Assembly: GCF_018882415.1 (NCBI RefSeq)
Contig: NZ_JACVOL010000001.1
Span: 1 to 64,000 of the forward strand
DNA length: 64,000 nt
Direction: 5' to 3'
Source of the DNA: Polynucleobacter sp. 86C-FISCH
GTDB lineage: Bacteria > Pseudomonadota > Gammaproteobacteria > Burkholderiales > Burkholderiaceae
Below are positions 17,349-24,944 of this stretch, in pieces. Each line of letters begins with the position of its first letter. Position 1 is the stretch's first letter. The position numbers and the translations under genes were made by a program. The notes under the pieces are model-generated. The model worked only from the letters and a program-made list of their open reading frames with translations. It did no database searches and was not told the DNA's origin.

Positions 17349-18395
17349 TTATTGAATCGCCAATACCGCATGGGCATTTGCTCGTGAGATAGATAAGGCG
17401 CAGCGTAGGTTCACCATGGCGTACATCGCCAGCGTGTCGTGCGGACGAATGGGGGCTACGATGTCTAGATCGTCGTCACGTAGCTTCATAAAGCGCGTGT
17501 TGAGGAAATAGCAACGCTTGCTCCACTCCACGGTGTGATTAGCCATGGCATCGAGCTCATCAAACTGTGGATCCCAGATGATCTCTACCCCCTTGAAGGC
17601 AAGCCCTGTGTTTACACCAGCTCCTACGCCAGCATCGATGTACTTGGTTTCACCTGAACTAGCGATATGGGTCACTGTGACTTGCTTGCGATAGGTATCA
17701 ATAAACTTACCGCCCGCGATGATGAAGTCTGGGCTACCGCCATGCTTAATACATTGGCGCCATGCAGTCTCCATCTCGCCCACTAAGTTGCCTGGCGCTG
17801 TTGAAGTGATGTCTTTGATGGCGTAGTTACGCCAGTAACTTGCTTTGGCTCGATCGATACCGCCTACCGTACCCGCGTCTGGTGCCAGGCTGACTAAGCT
17901 ATCTAAGCCTACTAATGCATCTGCACCATGCGAGCCGTCGCGATGCAGCTCTAGGTCTAGCTTATTGAGGAAACCCTCTCTTAGGACTTCCAACTGCTCA
18001 TCTAATAAGTTAATCAATTGCACGCGCTCGTTGTATTCCAATTGGAAGCCACGGGCCCCACCCTCACGCACTTTGATGCCGTTACTAAATAATCGGTCAT
18101 AGTCGATATACAGACCATCAACTGCTCTGCGCCACGGGAAGGAGGCTTGCTCAGTCGTATTGCGCTTATTGAACTTGACCGTCTCCTCTCCAAATGCCCA
18201 ACTAAAGTTGCTGCCGTGCTCTTTGCGGATGTTCTCGACTACGTTCTGTTTCGCGCCCAATAAGCTTTTGCGTCCTTCCATGAGTTTTTTAAGGAAAGGC
18301 CTCTCTACAGCGATTTGATCAACTGGTAGATTGCGCAAGTACTCATCCAAGGAAACCTTAGCTAACTCTTGCAAGTCTGTATTTGAAATTGGCAT
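17349..18395 (-). CDS. phage major capsid protein
   Basis: A 348-residue protein starting at 18395 behind a GGGGTGG box. Features of HK97-fold coats: a helical N-terminal arm, an E-loop-like region (FPWRRAVDGLYIDYDRLFSNGIKV), a central segment with RAKASYWRNYAIKD and TAWRQCIKHGGSPDFIIAGGKFIDTYRKQ, and the P-domain strand GLAFKGVEIIWDPQFDEL followed by KRCYFLNTRFMKLR. The family call rests on this layout. In ordinary phages the scaffold gene lies directly upstream; here 6.5 kb of other genes separates them. Confidence 0.75.
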   Translation of the reverse strand: MPISNTDLQELAKVSLDEYLRNLPVDQIAVERPFLKKLMEGRKSLLGAKQNVVENIRKEHGSNFSWAFGEETVKFNKRNTTEQASFPWRRAVDGLYIDYDRLFSNGIKVREGGARGFQLEYNERVQLINLLDEQLEVLREGFLNKLDLELHRDGSHGADALVGLDSLVSLAPDAGTVGGIDRAKASYWRNYAIKDITSTAPGNLVGEMETAWRQCIKHGGSPDFIIAGGKFIDTYRKQVTVTHIASSGETKYIDAGVGAGVNTGLAFKGVEIIWDPQFDELDAMANHTVEWSKRCYFLNTRFMKLRDDDLDIVAPIRPHDTLAMYAMVNLRCALSISRANAHAVLAIQ

Positions 18396-19052
18396 ATGCC
18401 ACCCCTATCAATGTATTTATCTATTTATGAATTAGTGGGCTTCATTCCGATTGATAGGGCGTGAACCTATCCATTGCTACGCTACTAGGCGCGACCCTAG
18501 CTTTAACGCGATGACATGAAGCACTGTGATCAATTATTGGGTTGATAGGTGCGGGCTTGGGATATTTGTGGGTTTTTTGTTGAGTCACCCCATAAACTCA
18601 CTTCATGATTTAACGCTTACTCGGAGCAAGAAAGGCAGCATTAAATTCAATTAAGGCTCAAGGCAAAAAGAGCCGGCGCATTTAAGTCAGAATTTTGGGT
18701 CATCAGAGCGCATATCCCAAGCAACTAAACTCAGTTAGCTACTTACCACCCACCCCCGCCATGCCCTAAGTCTAATTCGAATTCCTCTGCAACCCTTTAT
18801 CGACGGGATGTTTGCTTATTTGTTGCTATGCAGTAGTCATTCACGAATGTATGGATCTAAATTTACATAACTCACACCAGGGGATTCCCGAAGTAGGGGG
18901 TTCAGGGCAACAAAAAACCCGCTGAATGAAGGTTTGCGCGATGCCTAAATTGGGACGTCTAGAAATGCAAGCAAAAATATAAATTGTTTTGCTTGCAAAT
19001 TTATCTGATCCGTATAAAATTGCAAGCATGACTTTTAATTGGGGTGCTTGCA
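18396..19052. other. intergenic region between capsid and P63C genes, hairpins and operator-like boxes
   Basis: No gene is convincing here. The capsid side holds two small hairpins: one formed by GATAGG and CCTATC near 18450-18470, one by GCTA and TAGC around GGCGCGACC near 18484-18500. The P63C side holds four copies of a TGCTTGCAA box and a promoter. A short minus-strand frame at 18841-19083 runs through the P63C promoter and is probably accidental. Confidence 0.5.
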
Positions 19053-19053
19053 A
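18966..19053 (+). promoter_or_regulatory. P63C promoter with four TGCTTGCAA-type operator boxes
   Basis: TGCAAGCA occurs at 18966-18973, TTGCTTGCAA at 18989-18998, TTGCAAGCA at 19020-19028 and TGCTTGCAA at 19045-19053, in both orientations. They flank a -10 like TATAAA (19013-19018) with a possible -35 TTGCTT (18989-18994, 18-base spacer) and cover the start codon. Four copies in 90 bases around a promoter suggest operator sites for a repressor, possibly the P63C protein itself. Confidence 0.55.
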
Positions 19054-20030
19054 TGAATGATTCCAAAAAACCAAATAGAGCAAAGGGCGGAGTTGCTAGA
19101 GCTAAGTCTCTTACACAAGCAAGACGCTCAGAAATAGCTAAACTCGCCGCAACTATAAGACATAAATCCAATAAAGCATTAATAGCTACACACAAGGGGA
19201 ACTTTAATAAAGAGCTTGGCTTGGATGTCGAGTGTTACGTATTGAATGACGATGAAAAAACGGCAGTAATAAGTCAGCGGGGAATGGGAAGGGTTCTTGG
19301 CTTAAAAGGTGGAGGTGGGTCTGCTGTACCTAGGTTTGCAAGTAGAGCATCAATGGCTCCTTACATTGGGCCTGAATTACTCAAAAAAATACAAAATCCC
19401 CTTATTTTTCAAGACGGTAGCCCTGGACCCAAAGTAGGTTTTTCTGAACCATATCATGGCTTTGATAGCTCTATTTTGAGCTCATTATGTAGCGCGATTC
19501 TGGATGCTAATTCTGCCGGAGTAAAAATACCTCCAGATGTTGTCAAACAAGCTGGAATTATTCTTGGCGCATCAAGTAAGGCTGGTATTAAAGGCCTTGT
19601 ATATGCATTGTCTGGTTATGATGCAACACGACAGGAAATAATTGAAAATTTCAAACTGTTCGTTAAGGAGGAGGCTAGGCAATATGAGAAAGAATTCCCA
19701 GAAGCTCTTTATCTTGAGTGGTACAGAATTTATAACCTACCTAAGCCGGCTAGAAATAGACCTTGGAAATTTATGCATCTCACACGAAGTCAAGTTTATC
19801 GTCCGTTAGCCAGAAGTAACGGAAGGTTGCAGGAGTTGTTAGTGGAGACAAGGGGTGAGTTAACCCAAAAAAGATTACATCAATTTTTATCTGAGGTTGG
19901 AGTGAAAGCATTGAGGCAGCATTTGGGGCAACTTTTGGGTATTGCTCAATTGTCTGATGACCAACAATCATACGAAAGAAATTTCCAAAAAGTTTTTGGA
20001 GAGCAGCCATCCCTACCTTTTGATGACTAA
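19053..20030 (+). CDS. P63C domain protein of phage origin
   Basis: About 325 residues from the ATG at 19053 (GGGG 8 bases upstream). The N-terminus is basic (SKKPNRAKGGVARAKS). From about residue 75 the P63C domain pattern appears: SQRGMGRVLGLKGGGGSAVPRFASR, GFDSSILSSLCSAILDAN, AGIKGLVYALSGYDATRQEIIENF, EFPEALYLEWYRIYNLP, and HLGQLLGIAQLSDD at the end. P63C proteins occur on phages and islands; their function is not known. It is the only plus-strand gene inside the head module region, with its own promoter and terminator, so it is an independent moron-like unit. Confidence 0.75.
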   Translation: MNDSKKPNRAKGGVARAKSLTQARRSEIAKLAATIRHKSNKALIATHKGNFNKELGLDVECYVLNDDEKTAVISQRGMGRVLGLKGGGGSAVPRFASRASMAPYIGPELLKKIQNPLIFQDGSPGPKVGFSEPYHGFDSSILSSLCSAILDANSAGVKIPPDVVKQAGIILGASSKAGIKGLVYALSGYDATRQEIIENFKLFVKEEARQYEKEFPEALYLEWYRIYNLPKPARNRPWKFMHLTRSQVYRPLARSNGRLQELLVETRGELTQKRLHQFLSEVGVKALRQHLGQLLGIAQLSDDQQSYERNFQKVFGEQPSLPFDD

Positions 20031-20045
20031 TGATTCCAAGCAAAC

Positions 20046-20069
20046 AAAAGCCCCTTATGGGGCTTTTTT
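20046..20069 (+). terminator. rho-independent terminator of the P63C gene
   Basis: AAAAGCCCC pairs with GGGGCTTTT around a TTAT loop and is followed by TTTTTTATT. The hairpin starts 16 bases after the P63C stop. It overlaps the stop of the convergent secreted-protein gene and may serve both. Confidence 0.85.
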
Positions 20070-20598
20070 ATTGGCAGTACCTAGTATTGCCGTAGTAATT
20101 GCATATTTGCATTGGCGGGGTGATTGATTGTCCAAATGAATTACTAAATGCGTTTCCAATGCCCTGGAGCGCAATGGCGCCTGCTACAGCATTCCTCTGC
20201 TGTTGCACCGCCTGATTGTAAGCATCAATTTGATCCTGCTTTGCTCGTGCCTGCGCCTGATCATTGGCTTTTCTGATTTCTTGCGCCTTCTTGAACCTCT
20301 CGTTACGCTCAGCCATTAATTCATTAAACTGAGCTAAGGTAATTTCTTTATTTTGCAATCTTGTCGCAATTTCCACTCCGTATTCATCATGAGCAATAAG
20401 AAGTTCATCGGATGGAAAGAAAGTTTTTGAAAGGGATAGCAACTCCTTTCTGGCATCAAGGTTATTTATCCTCTTATCCTTCACCGCTTGAAATACAGCG
20501 GCTCGCTCATCTGAGAATTGTTTATCTAGCTGGGTTTGTGCATAAATACTGGAGGATGAAACCATTAAAAAAGTGATGGCAAATATTCGTTTTAGCAT
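20068..20598 (-). CDS. secreted hypothetical protein with helical, Gln/Ala-rich body
   Basis: About 176 residues from the ATG at 20598, chosen because the signal peptide starts there (MLKRIFAITFLMVSSSSIYA); the frame extends to 20622. The mature body is strongly helical and charged (AARKE-type repeats, QAQARAKQDQIDAYNQAVQQQ), probably a coiled coil, followed by a Gly/Ala segment and a tail with two Cys (MQICNYYGNTRYCQ). I do not recognise the family. It looks like a host periplasmic protein rather than a phage virion part. Confidence 0.55.
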   Translation of the reverse strand: MLKRIFAITFLMVSSSSIYAQTQLDKQFSDERAAVFQAVKDKRINNLDARKELLSLSKTFFPSDELLIAHDEYGVEIATRLQNKEITLAQFNELMAERNERFKKAQEIRKANDQAQARAKQDQIDAYNQAVQQQRNAVAGAIALQGIGNAFSNSFGQSITPPMQICNYYGNTRYCQ

Positions 20599-20746
20599 TT
20601 CGATACCCAAATCCTTCTGCATTTAATTTCTATAGATTATTAATCTAATTCATATCTCTCACTAATCGTATGCAACAGTTCGTTCTATTTTTGATATTGC
20701 ACTTCTAAGCACTATGAAGACAATTGGAGAATAAATAGGTGTGAAC

Positions 20747-21043
20747 ATGAAAAATTCTGAAGCTATATTTTTAGCGCTGTCGATTATATTTTTTTGTAGT
20801 CCAGCTAATTCTCAAGGTAATGCACAAACCATTGCAGAGAGAGAAATCAATAAAGCGGAGCATCCATGCGGGAAGGTTGTTTCGGCTGCATGGAAGAGTG
20901 ATGGTGGGATATATGCGGTTTGCTCAAACAAGGAAGACTATCTAATAGGCAGTATGCAGTCACCAAAGGGGGTTGTGATGTACGCCATGAAATGCAGCGC
21001 ACTTCCTCTCATAGGGATGCCTAGAAGTTCCTGCAAGAAATAG
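20747..21043 (+). CDS. small secreted hypothetical protein
   Basis: About 98 residues with a signal peptide (MKNSEAIFLALSIIFFCSPANS, cut after ANS) and four Cys in the mature part (C41, C58, C83, C96 region), which may form disulfides. The pattern HPCGKVVSAAWKSDGGIYAVCSNKEDYLI occurs in small periplasmic proteins that I cannot name. AGG lies 7 bases before the ATG at 20747. It is divergent from the neighbouring secreted protein gene. Confidence 0.5.
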   Translation: MKNSEAIFLALSIIFFCSPANSQGNAQTIAEREINKAEHPCGKVVSAAWKSDGGIYAVCSNKEDYLIGSMQSPKGVVMYAMKCSALPLIGMPRSSCKK

Positions 21044-21368
21044 GCAAATTCTCATTTATTAATATCAGGCATTAAAAAATAGCAGGGGAAAAATATCACA
21101 TCAGCCTTCGGCAAAGACCGATCTATTTTTTTACGCCGATTTAAGGGTTTTCTTGGCAGGGGTATGACCTTCGCCTTCTAACTGGTCGTTTACTTCGATA
21201 GTTTGAGTTTGATTATTGGCAGCGCCGAGTATTTCCATGGTAATTGCAGACTTACATTGCCCGGTGGGTAGCACCAAATTAAATTGGTTCTAGGTCAAGA
21301 TTACCCCCACCTAAGGTATTCAGCCACTAGTTCCGCACATGAGTTTTAATAATCAACACGCCAAAGTC
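21044..21368. other. gap with one short minus-strand frame (21131-21238)
   Basis: A 35-residue minus-strand frame with an ATG at 21238 (MEILGAANNQTQTIEV, tail KKTLKSA) is open upstream to about 21290 without an obvious start; it reads like the end of a protein but has no ribosome site. It could be a gene remnant. The remaining bases show nothing convincing. Confidence 0.35.
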
Positions 21369-21635
21369 TCATTTACCACTCTCACACTTCTTAATGGAAG
21401 CCTCTTTCGCGGCGCCATATAGTGGCTTACCATCTTTGCTCACGGCTTTAGCTTCGCAGCCAGAATTCGCTGTGGCCCCCATACATTTTTTGATGGATGC
21501 ATCTTTGGCTGCGCCATAAAGCGGTTTACCATCCTTACTAACGGCTTTGGCTTCACATGCTGCTTGATCAGCATGGGCTAAAGATGGAATTGCAAAGCTA
21601 AGGGCAATACTTAAAGCAATGATGGTTTTCTTCAT
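21369..21635 (-). CDS. small secreted protein with two Cys-bounded repeats (PsiF-like pattern)
   Basis: An 88-residue protein with signal peptide MKKTIIALSIALSFAIPSLAHA. The mature part is two nearly identical units CEAKAVSKDGKPLYGAAK.ASIKKC separated by MGATANSG. The order Cys, AKA, GK.L.GAAK, KKC resembles PsiF-type repeats, though the match is loose. Each unit could close a disulfide. The gene starts 30 bases after the MscS stop on the same strand, so it may be the second gene of an MscS operon; a role in osmotic response would be inference. Confidence 0.65.
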   Translation of the reverse strand: MKKTIIALSIALSFAIPSLAHADQAACEAKAVSKDGKPLYGAAKDASIKKCMGATANSGCEAKAVSKDGKPLYGAAKEASIKKCESGK

Positions 21636-21665
21636 TTTTATCTTTCCTGGTAAGTTGCTACGAAA

Positions 21666-22487
21666 TTAACTTTGCTTCATGATCAAATTTTGTGTGGCGA
21701 TCGGTGCCGGGAAGCCTGCTGCTGCCAATGACTCACTCATCACTCGATTGCTATCAAAATAGACCTGCCAATAATGATTGTTACTGCAATAAGGTCGGAC
21801 TGCTAATACTGGTCCAACGAGATTGAACTCTAATATGTTGACTTCAACAGCAGGATCTTGCAAAACATTTGGAATTGCAGCAATCTTTTCACGTAACAGC
21901 TGCATTGCAGCGCTTTGGTCAGCAGCCCCTGACAGTTGGTATTTGAGATCCACCCTGCGATAAGGTGTATTACTAAAGTTTTGAACGGTGTCTCCCAAGA
22001 TTTTATTGTTGCCAATCATGGTAGCAATGTTGTCGGATGTATTGATCGTTGAAGAAAAGAGGCCAATTTCTTTTACGGTGCCTGTGATGCCGTTTGCAGC
22101 AATAACATCTCCCACTTTAAATGGGCGCAGAACGATGATAAAAACACCGGCAGCAAAGTTAGAAAGTAAACCTGCCCAAGCGGCGCCAATAGCAACCCCT
22201 GCGGTAGCTATCAAGGCAGCAAAGCTAGTAGTCTGAATGCCAAAATAGCCCAGAATGCCAATAACCAACAGAATATTGAGGGTTACGGACACCACAGAAC
22301 CAACATAACGAAGAATAGTTGGGTCTAGTTTTTGTTGTTCTAAGCCTTTGCGAATAATGCTAAGGGCAAAACCAATCAGCCAACGTCCAATGACCCAAAA
22401 TGCGATGGCAGCCAAAATTTTCAGGCCAATATCGGTTGCTGCAGTGACTAGTATCTCTTGAATACGGCTTATATCTATTTCTTTCAT
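21666..22487 (-). CDS. MscS-type small-conductance mechanosensitive channel
   Basis: A 273-residue protein. TM1 and TM2 (ILAAIAFWVIGRWLIGFAL, VGSVVSVTLNILLVIGILGY) and the pore helix TM3 (AALIATAGVAIGAAWAGLLSNFAAGVFIIV) with the Gly/Ala packing pattern are followed by RPFKVGDVI, the start of the MscS beta domain, and ending with the alpha/beta C-terminal domain. Length is close to the 286 residues of the E. coli protein. It opens on membrane tension to release solutes under hypo-osmotic shock. It is unusual to find it inside a phage head module; it looks like host-derived cargo. Confidence 0.92.
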   Translation of the reverse strand: MKEIDISRIQEILVTAATDIGLKILAAIAFWVIGRWLIGFALSIIRKGLEQQKLDPTILRYVGSVVSVTLNILLVIGILGYFGIQTTSFAALIATAGVAIGAAWAGLLSNFAAGVFIIVLRPFKVGDVIAANGITGTVKEIGLFSSTINTSDNIATMIGNNKILGDTVQNFSNTPYRRVDLKYQLSGAADQSAAMQLLREKIAAIPNVLQDPAVEVNILEFNLVGPVLAVRPYCSNNHYWQVYFDSNRVMSESLAAAGFPAPIATQNLIMKQS

Positions 22488-23134
22488 TACTTGGTACCTG
22501 TGTTAATTATTAAATGCTATGTGAGAGCTTTTCTGCCTACTCCTAGGGCTTGCTGAGGCTAGTGCCAAAGCTGAGTAAACATGACATAACTGCAATCCCC
22601 ACCGCTATAAGCTGCTTCAAACCAAATCTTGGTTTTAAAGATCAACCACTCACTTGATATAACCTTCTGGCTCAAACGTTTCCATTTAAAACCCTCAACG
22701 CCCTCCTCCCTCTTAGCTTGGCACAACCGGGGATGTAAAACCATAGGGCCAGCAAGATAAATCACTCTCTCAATAGAATTATCAACATCTCAAGGTTGAA
22801 ATGTTGGCATTTTTGGAAAAACCCTTAGCGAACATTGCGTTCTATTTTTGTGCATTACTAATTAATAGTAATTACTACAAATAAGTCGATGGACTTTTCA
22901 GGATGATGGATTTGAACTACCTATCACGTCATAGCAGCACCAATGAATACTTTGTTAGTTGGTGCAGTTTTTTTATTCTGAGGTCACTTCATTAACTCGC
23001 CATGAGTCTTTATGCCCAATGTGTCATTGCGCCACCTTGGGCATAAAAGAGCGTTTCTTCGGTCGTGGCCATCAAGGGTGCGCAAGCCACCCCTTTGGGG
23101 TGCCCTTGACGGAATTACTCTGGGGATTTTTGAA
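22488..23134. other. intergenic region with inverted repeats, no clear gene
   Basis: A minus-strand frame at 22559-22765 starts with IYLAGPMVLHPRL, faintly like nucleoside 2-deoxyribosyltransferases, but it is short and unsupported. A perfect 11-base inverted repeat (TTTATGCCCAA and TTGGGCATAAA) lies at 23009-23047, and a G/C-rich imperfect hairpin lies near 23066-23110 just after the Fic stop. Confidence 0.5.
23009..23047. repeat. 11-base perfect inverted repeat downstream of fic
   Basis: TTTATGCCCAA at 23009-23019 pairs with TTGGGCATAAA at 23037-23047 around a 17-base loop. On the minus strand it lies about 90 bases after the Fic stop and could end that transcript, but there is no adjacent U-run, so a protein-binding site is equally possible. 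Confidence 0.5.
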
Positions 23135-24604
23135 TCAGCCTACTACCTTTGTATATTCAGCTTCAATTGCATCAAATATTTCTTCAGGTACTGTTGCAGC
23201 AAATTTCTTACGGCGGTTAGCCGATAGTTTTCCGTTTTGCTCCATGCAGACCAGAATTAATGAATTGAGATCTTTGCCTCTGATGTCGTACTGCCCATCA
23301 ATAGCGCGGTAAATGAGGTCGTACTTTGCTAAGAATTCAGTCTCTTCTCTTAAGTCTTTTTCTAGCGCCTGCTTGGCCATCTCCAATCCAAACTCAACAC
23401 AGGCAGTGGCATTCCAATAACGATATAAGGAATCATCTGATTTGAATGTCATTTTATATTCATCGCCATCAATCCAAATGACTTCCCAGCGCTTGCGAGC
23501 AGGCTCAGAAAAACTCTTTAGAGCAGCTAGGTATGCGTCTTCATTGCGCTTCATCGCAATGGATACTGGCAGCAGTAAGCCCCTATGCAGCAAGCCAGAC
23601 TGGCACAACGCATGATGAAATAAGAATCGAGATAAGCGTCCATTGCCATCCATAAATGGATGGATAAAAACAAATCCAAAGGAAACAATCGCAGCAGCAA
23701 TTAAAGGATCGATCTGCTTTGGTGCAGTATTGGCAAAATCTACCAAGCCCTTCATCAAGTCATTAACGATTTCGGGTGGCGGTGGAATATAGGTTACGCC
23801 AGCAGCACCACGTAATGGGCTGCTCAACCAGTTTTGTTGATGGCGATAGTTAACTGCTCTATCCAAAAGATTGGTAATAGCGGTATTTTGTAAGCCAACT
23901 AAGTACTCTTCATCCAATTGAGTAGTCAGATGGGCTTTTTTAAGTAGCTCTACAAATACCTCTGCTTTCGTAGCGCTCGGTGTCTCATGTTCAATTTCAA
24001 AAGAACTTTTGGTCTCACTTAAATAAGCCCAAGACATTGCCCTATCGGATGCGGCCCCACCTAGCTCTGATAGAAATTCATTTGCTTTCTGGAGGATATT
24101 AGATTCAAGCAGGCTATTAATACATGTGGTTCGCTCAACGGTTACGCAGTAATCCAAAGAACCCAAGCCATTGAAGTTAACTCGCCATTTGGCATTGCGT
24201 ATGCTTGGTCCTGTAATGTATTTTTTGGGGTCAAATAAATTAACCATTGGCCCCGTAATTACTGGCGCGCCCTTTAACTCTTGCTTATTAAAGGCTTCCC
24301 ACAAAAAACAAGCCGCACGAATGTAAACGCCTGTTGGCGATTCGCTAATTGCGGCCAGCATCTCTTTGGCTGGGATTTTTCTTAAGGCCTGCGATAACAA
24401 TTGGAGATTAACTCCTTCATGCTTTAGCGCAAACAACAGGTGGCTTAGTGGGCGATCATCTTTGGGGGCGACCTTTGCAGGTATAAACAATGCCCCCTGG
24501 GTGGGCGTTACACTGGTTACCGAGGCAAGGCGTGCAGGTACAAGTGGATCAAAAGCACTGAGATCAAGCTGACTTTTTACCTGTGAATAGCCTATATCGC
24601 CCAT
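23135..24604 (-). CDS. Fic domain protein (probable AMPylator)
   Basis: About 489 residues from the ATG at 24604, with GAGGG just upstream; a GTG start at 24622 is possible. The Fic motif HPFMDGNGRLSR (near 315-326) is intact, with the catalytic His, the anion-binding NGR and the final Arg, so the protein should transfer AMP or a related group to a target hydroxyl. An N-terminal segment SSFEIE (near 200-205) sits where class II Fic proteins carry an inhibitory (S/T)xxxE(G/N) motif; here the residue after Glu is His. The C-terminal 100 residues form a helical, possibly winged-helix domain. It sits alone behind a set of repeats. In a phage element it could be a defence or host-control factor. 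Confidence 0.85.
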   Translation of the reverse strand: MGDIGYSQVKSQLDLSAFDPLVPARLASVTSVTPTQGALFIPAKVAPKDDRPLSHLLFALKHEGVNLQLLSQALRKIPAKEMLAAISESPTGVYIRAACFLWEAFNKQELKGAPVITGPMVNLFDPKKYITGPSIRNAKWRVNFNGLGSLDYCVTVERTTCINSLLESNILQKANEFLSELGGAASDRAMSWAYLSETKSSFEIEHETPSATKAEVFVELLKKAHLTTQLDEEYLVGLQNTAITNLLDRAVNYRHQQNWLSSPLRGAAGVTYIPPPPEIVNDLMKGLVDFANTAPKQIDPLIAAAIVSFGFVFIHPFMDGNGRLSRFLFHHALCQSGLLHRGLLLPVSIAMKRNEDAYLAALKSFSEPARKRWEVIWIDGDEYKMTFKSDDSLYRYWNATACVEFGLEMAKQALEKDLREETEFLAKYDLIYRAIDGQYDIRGKDLNSLILVCMEQNGKLSANRRKKFAATVPEEIFDAIEAEYTKVVG

Positions 24605-24648
24605 ATTTCCCTCAAGCCCCACTTTTCGTTCGAATAGCTATTTTCCCA

Positions 24649-24760
24649 CACTTTTTCTTACATATACACACTTTTTCTTACGATTACACATATTTACACA
24701 CTTTTTCTTAAATATTTCAATAGATTCCTACATTTTTAAACATATCCTCACTTTTTCTTA
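24649..24760 (-). promoter_or_regulatory. array of four CACTTTTTCTTA repeats upstream of fic
   Basis: CACTTTTTCTTA occurs at 24649-24660, 24669-24680, 24699-24710 and 24749-24760 (GTAAGAAAAAGTG on the coding strand of fic), with a worn copy near 24620. Spacings are 20, 30 and 50 bases, near whole turns of the helix. The array lies 45-155 bases before the fic start, as expected for regulator-binding sites. Confidence 0.6.
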
Positions 24761-24827
24761 CAAAATAGCAGTTTGAATGTTTTTTGCTAACTAGCTTCAA
24801 AAGCTAAATTCACTTGAAATAGGCGGA

Positions 24828-24933
24828 TTTATTGACAATAACTGCGATTATTAGCAGTTTTATTGACATTCCTGGACAATTTAGGCGAAATATGCAGCTT
24901 TATTGACATGTCACCTATTAGGGGCGACATGTC
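24828..24933. repeat. three TTTATTGACA direct repeats and two GACATGTC palindromes
   Basis: TTTATTGACA occurs at 24828-24837, 24859-24868 and 24899-24908. Two self-complementary GACATGTC boxes lie at 24905-24912 and 24926-24933; with their flanks they form TTGACATGTC and GACATGTCAA arms of a hairpin just past the scaffold stop. The role may be a regulator site or a transcript end. Confidence 0.5.
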
Positions 24934-24944
24934 AAAAAAACACC

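Noticed and set aside
18770-18800. tRNA-like T-arm string (ATTCGAAT) in the capsid to P63C gap, as a tRNA fragment left by integration
   Set aside because: It does not match the 3' end of the tRNA-Ser at 35919 beyond a few bases and no acceptor stem is present.
22559-22765. Nucleoside 2-deoxyribosyltransferase-like frame starting IYLAGPMVLHP
   Set aside because: Only the first ten residues resemble the family; the rest does not, and the frame is short with a weak start.
24828-24908. Three TTGACA strings as sigma-70 -35 boxes of three plus-strand promoters
   Set aside because: No -10 boxes at 17 bases and no plus-strand gene downstream; regular repeats fit regulator sites better.
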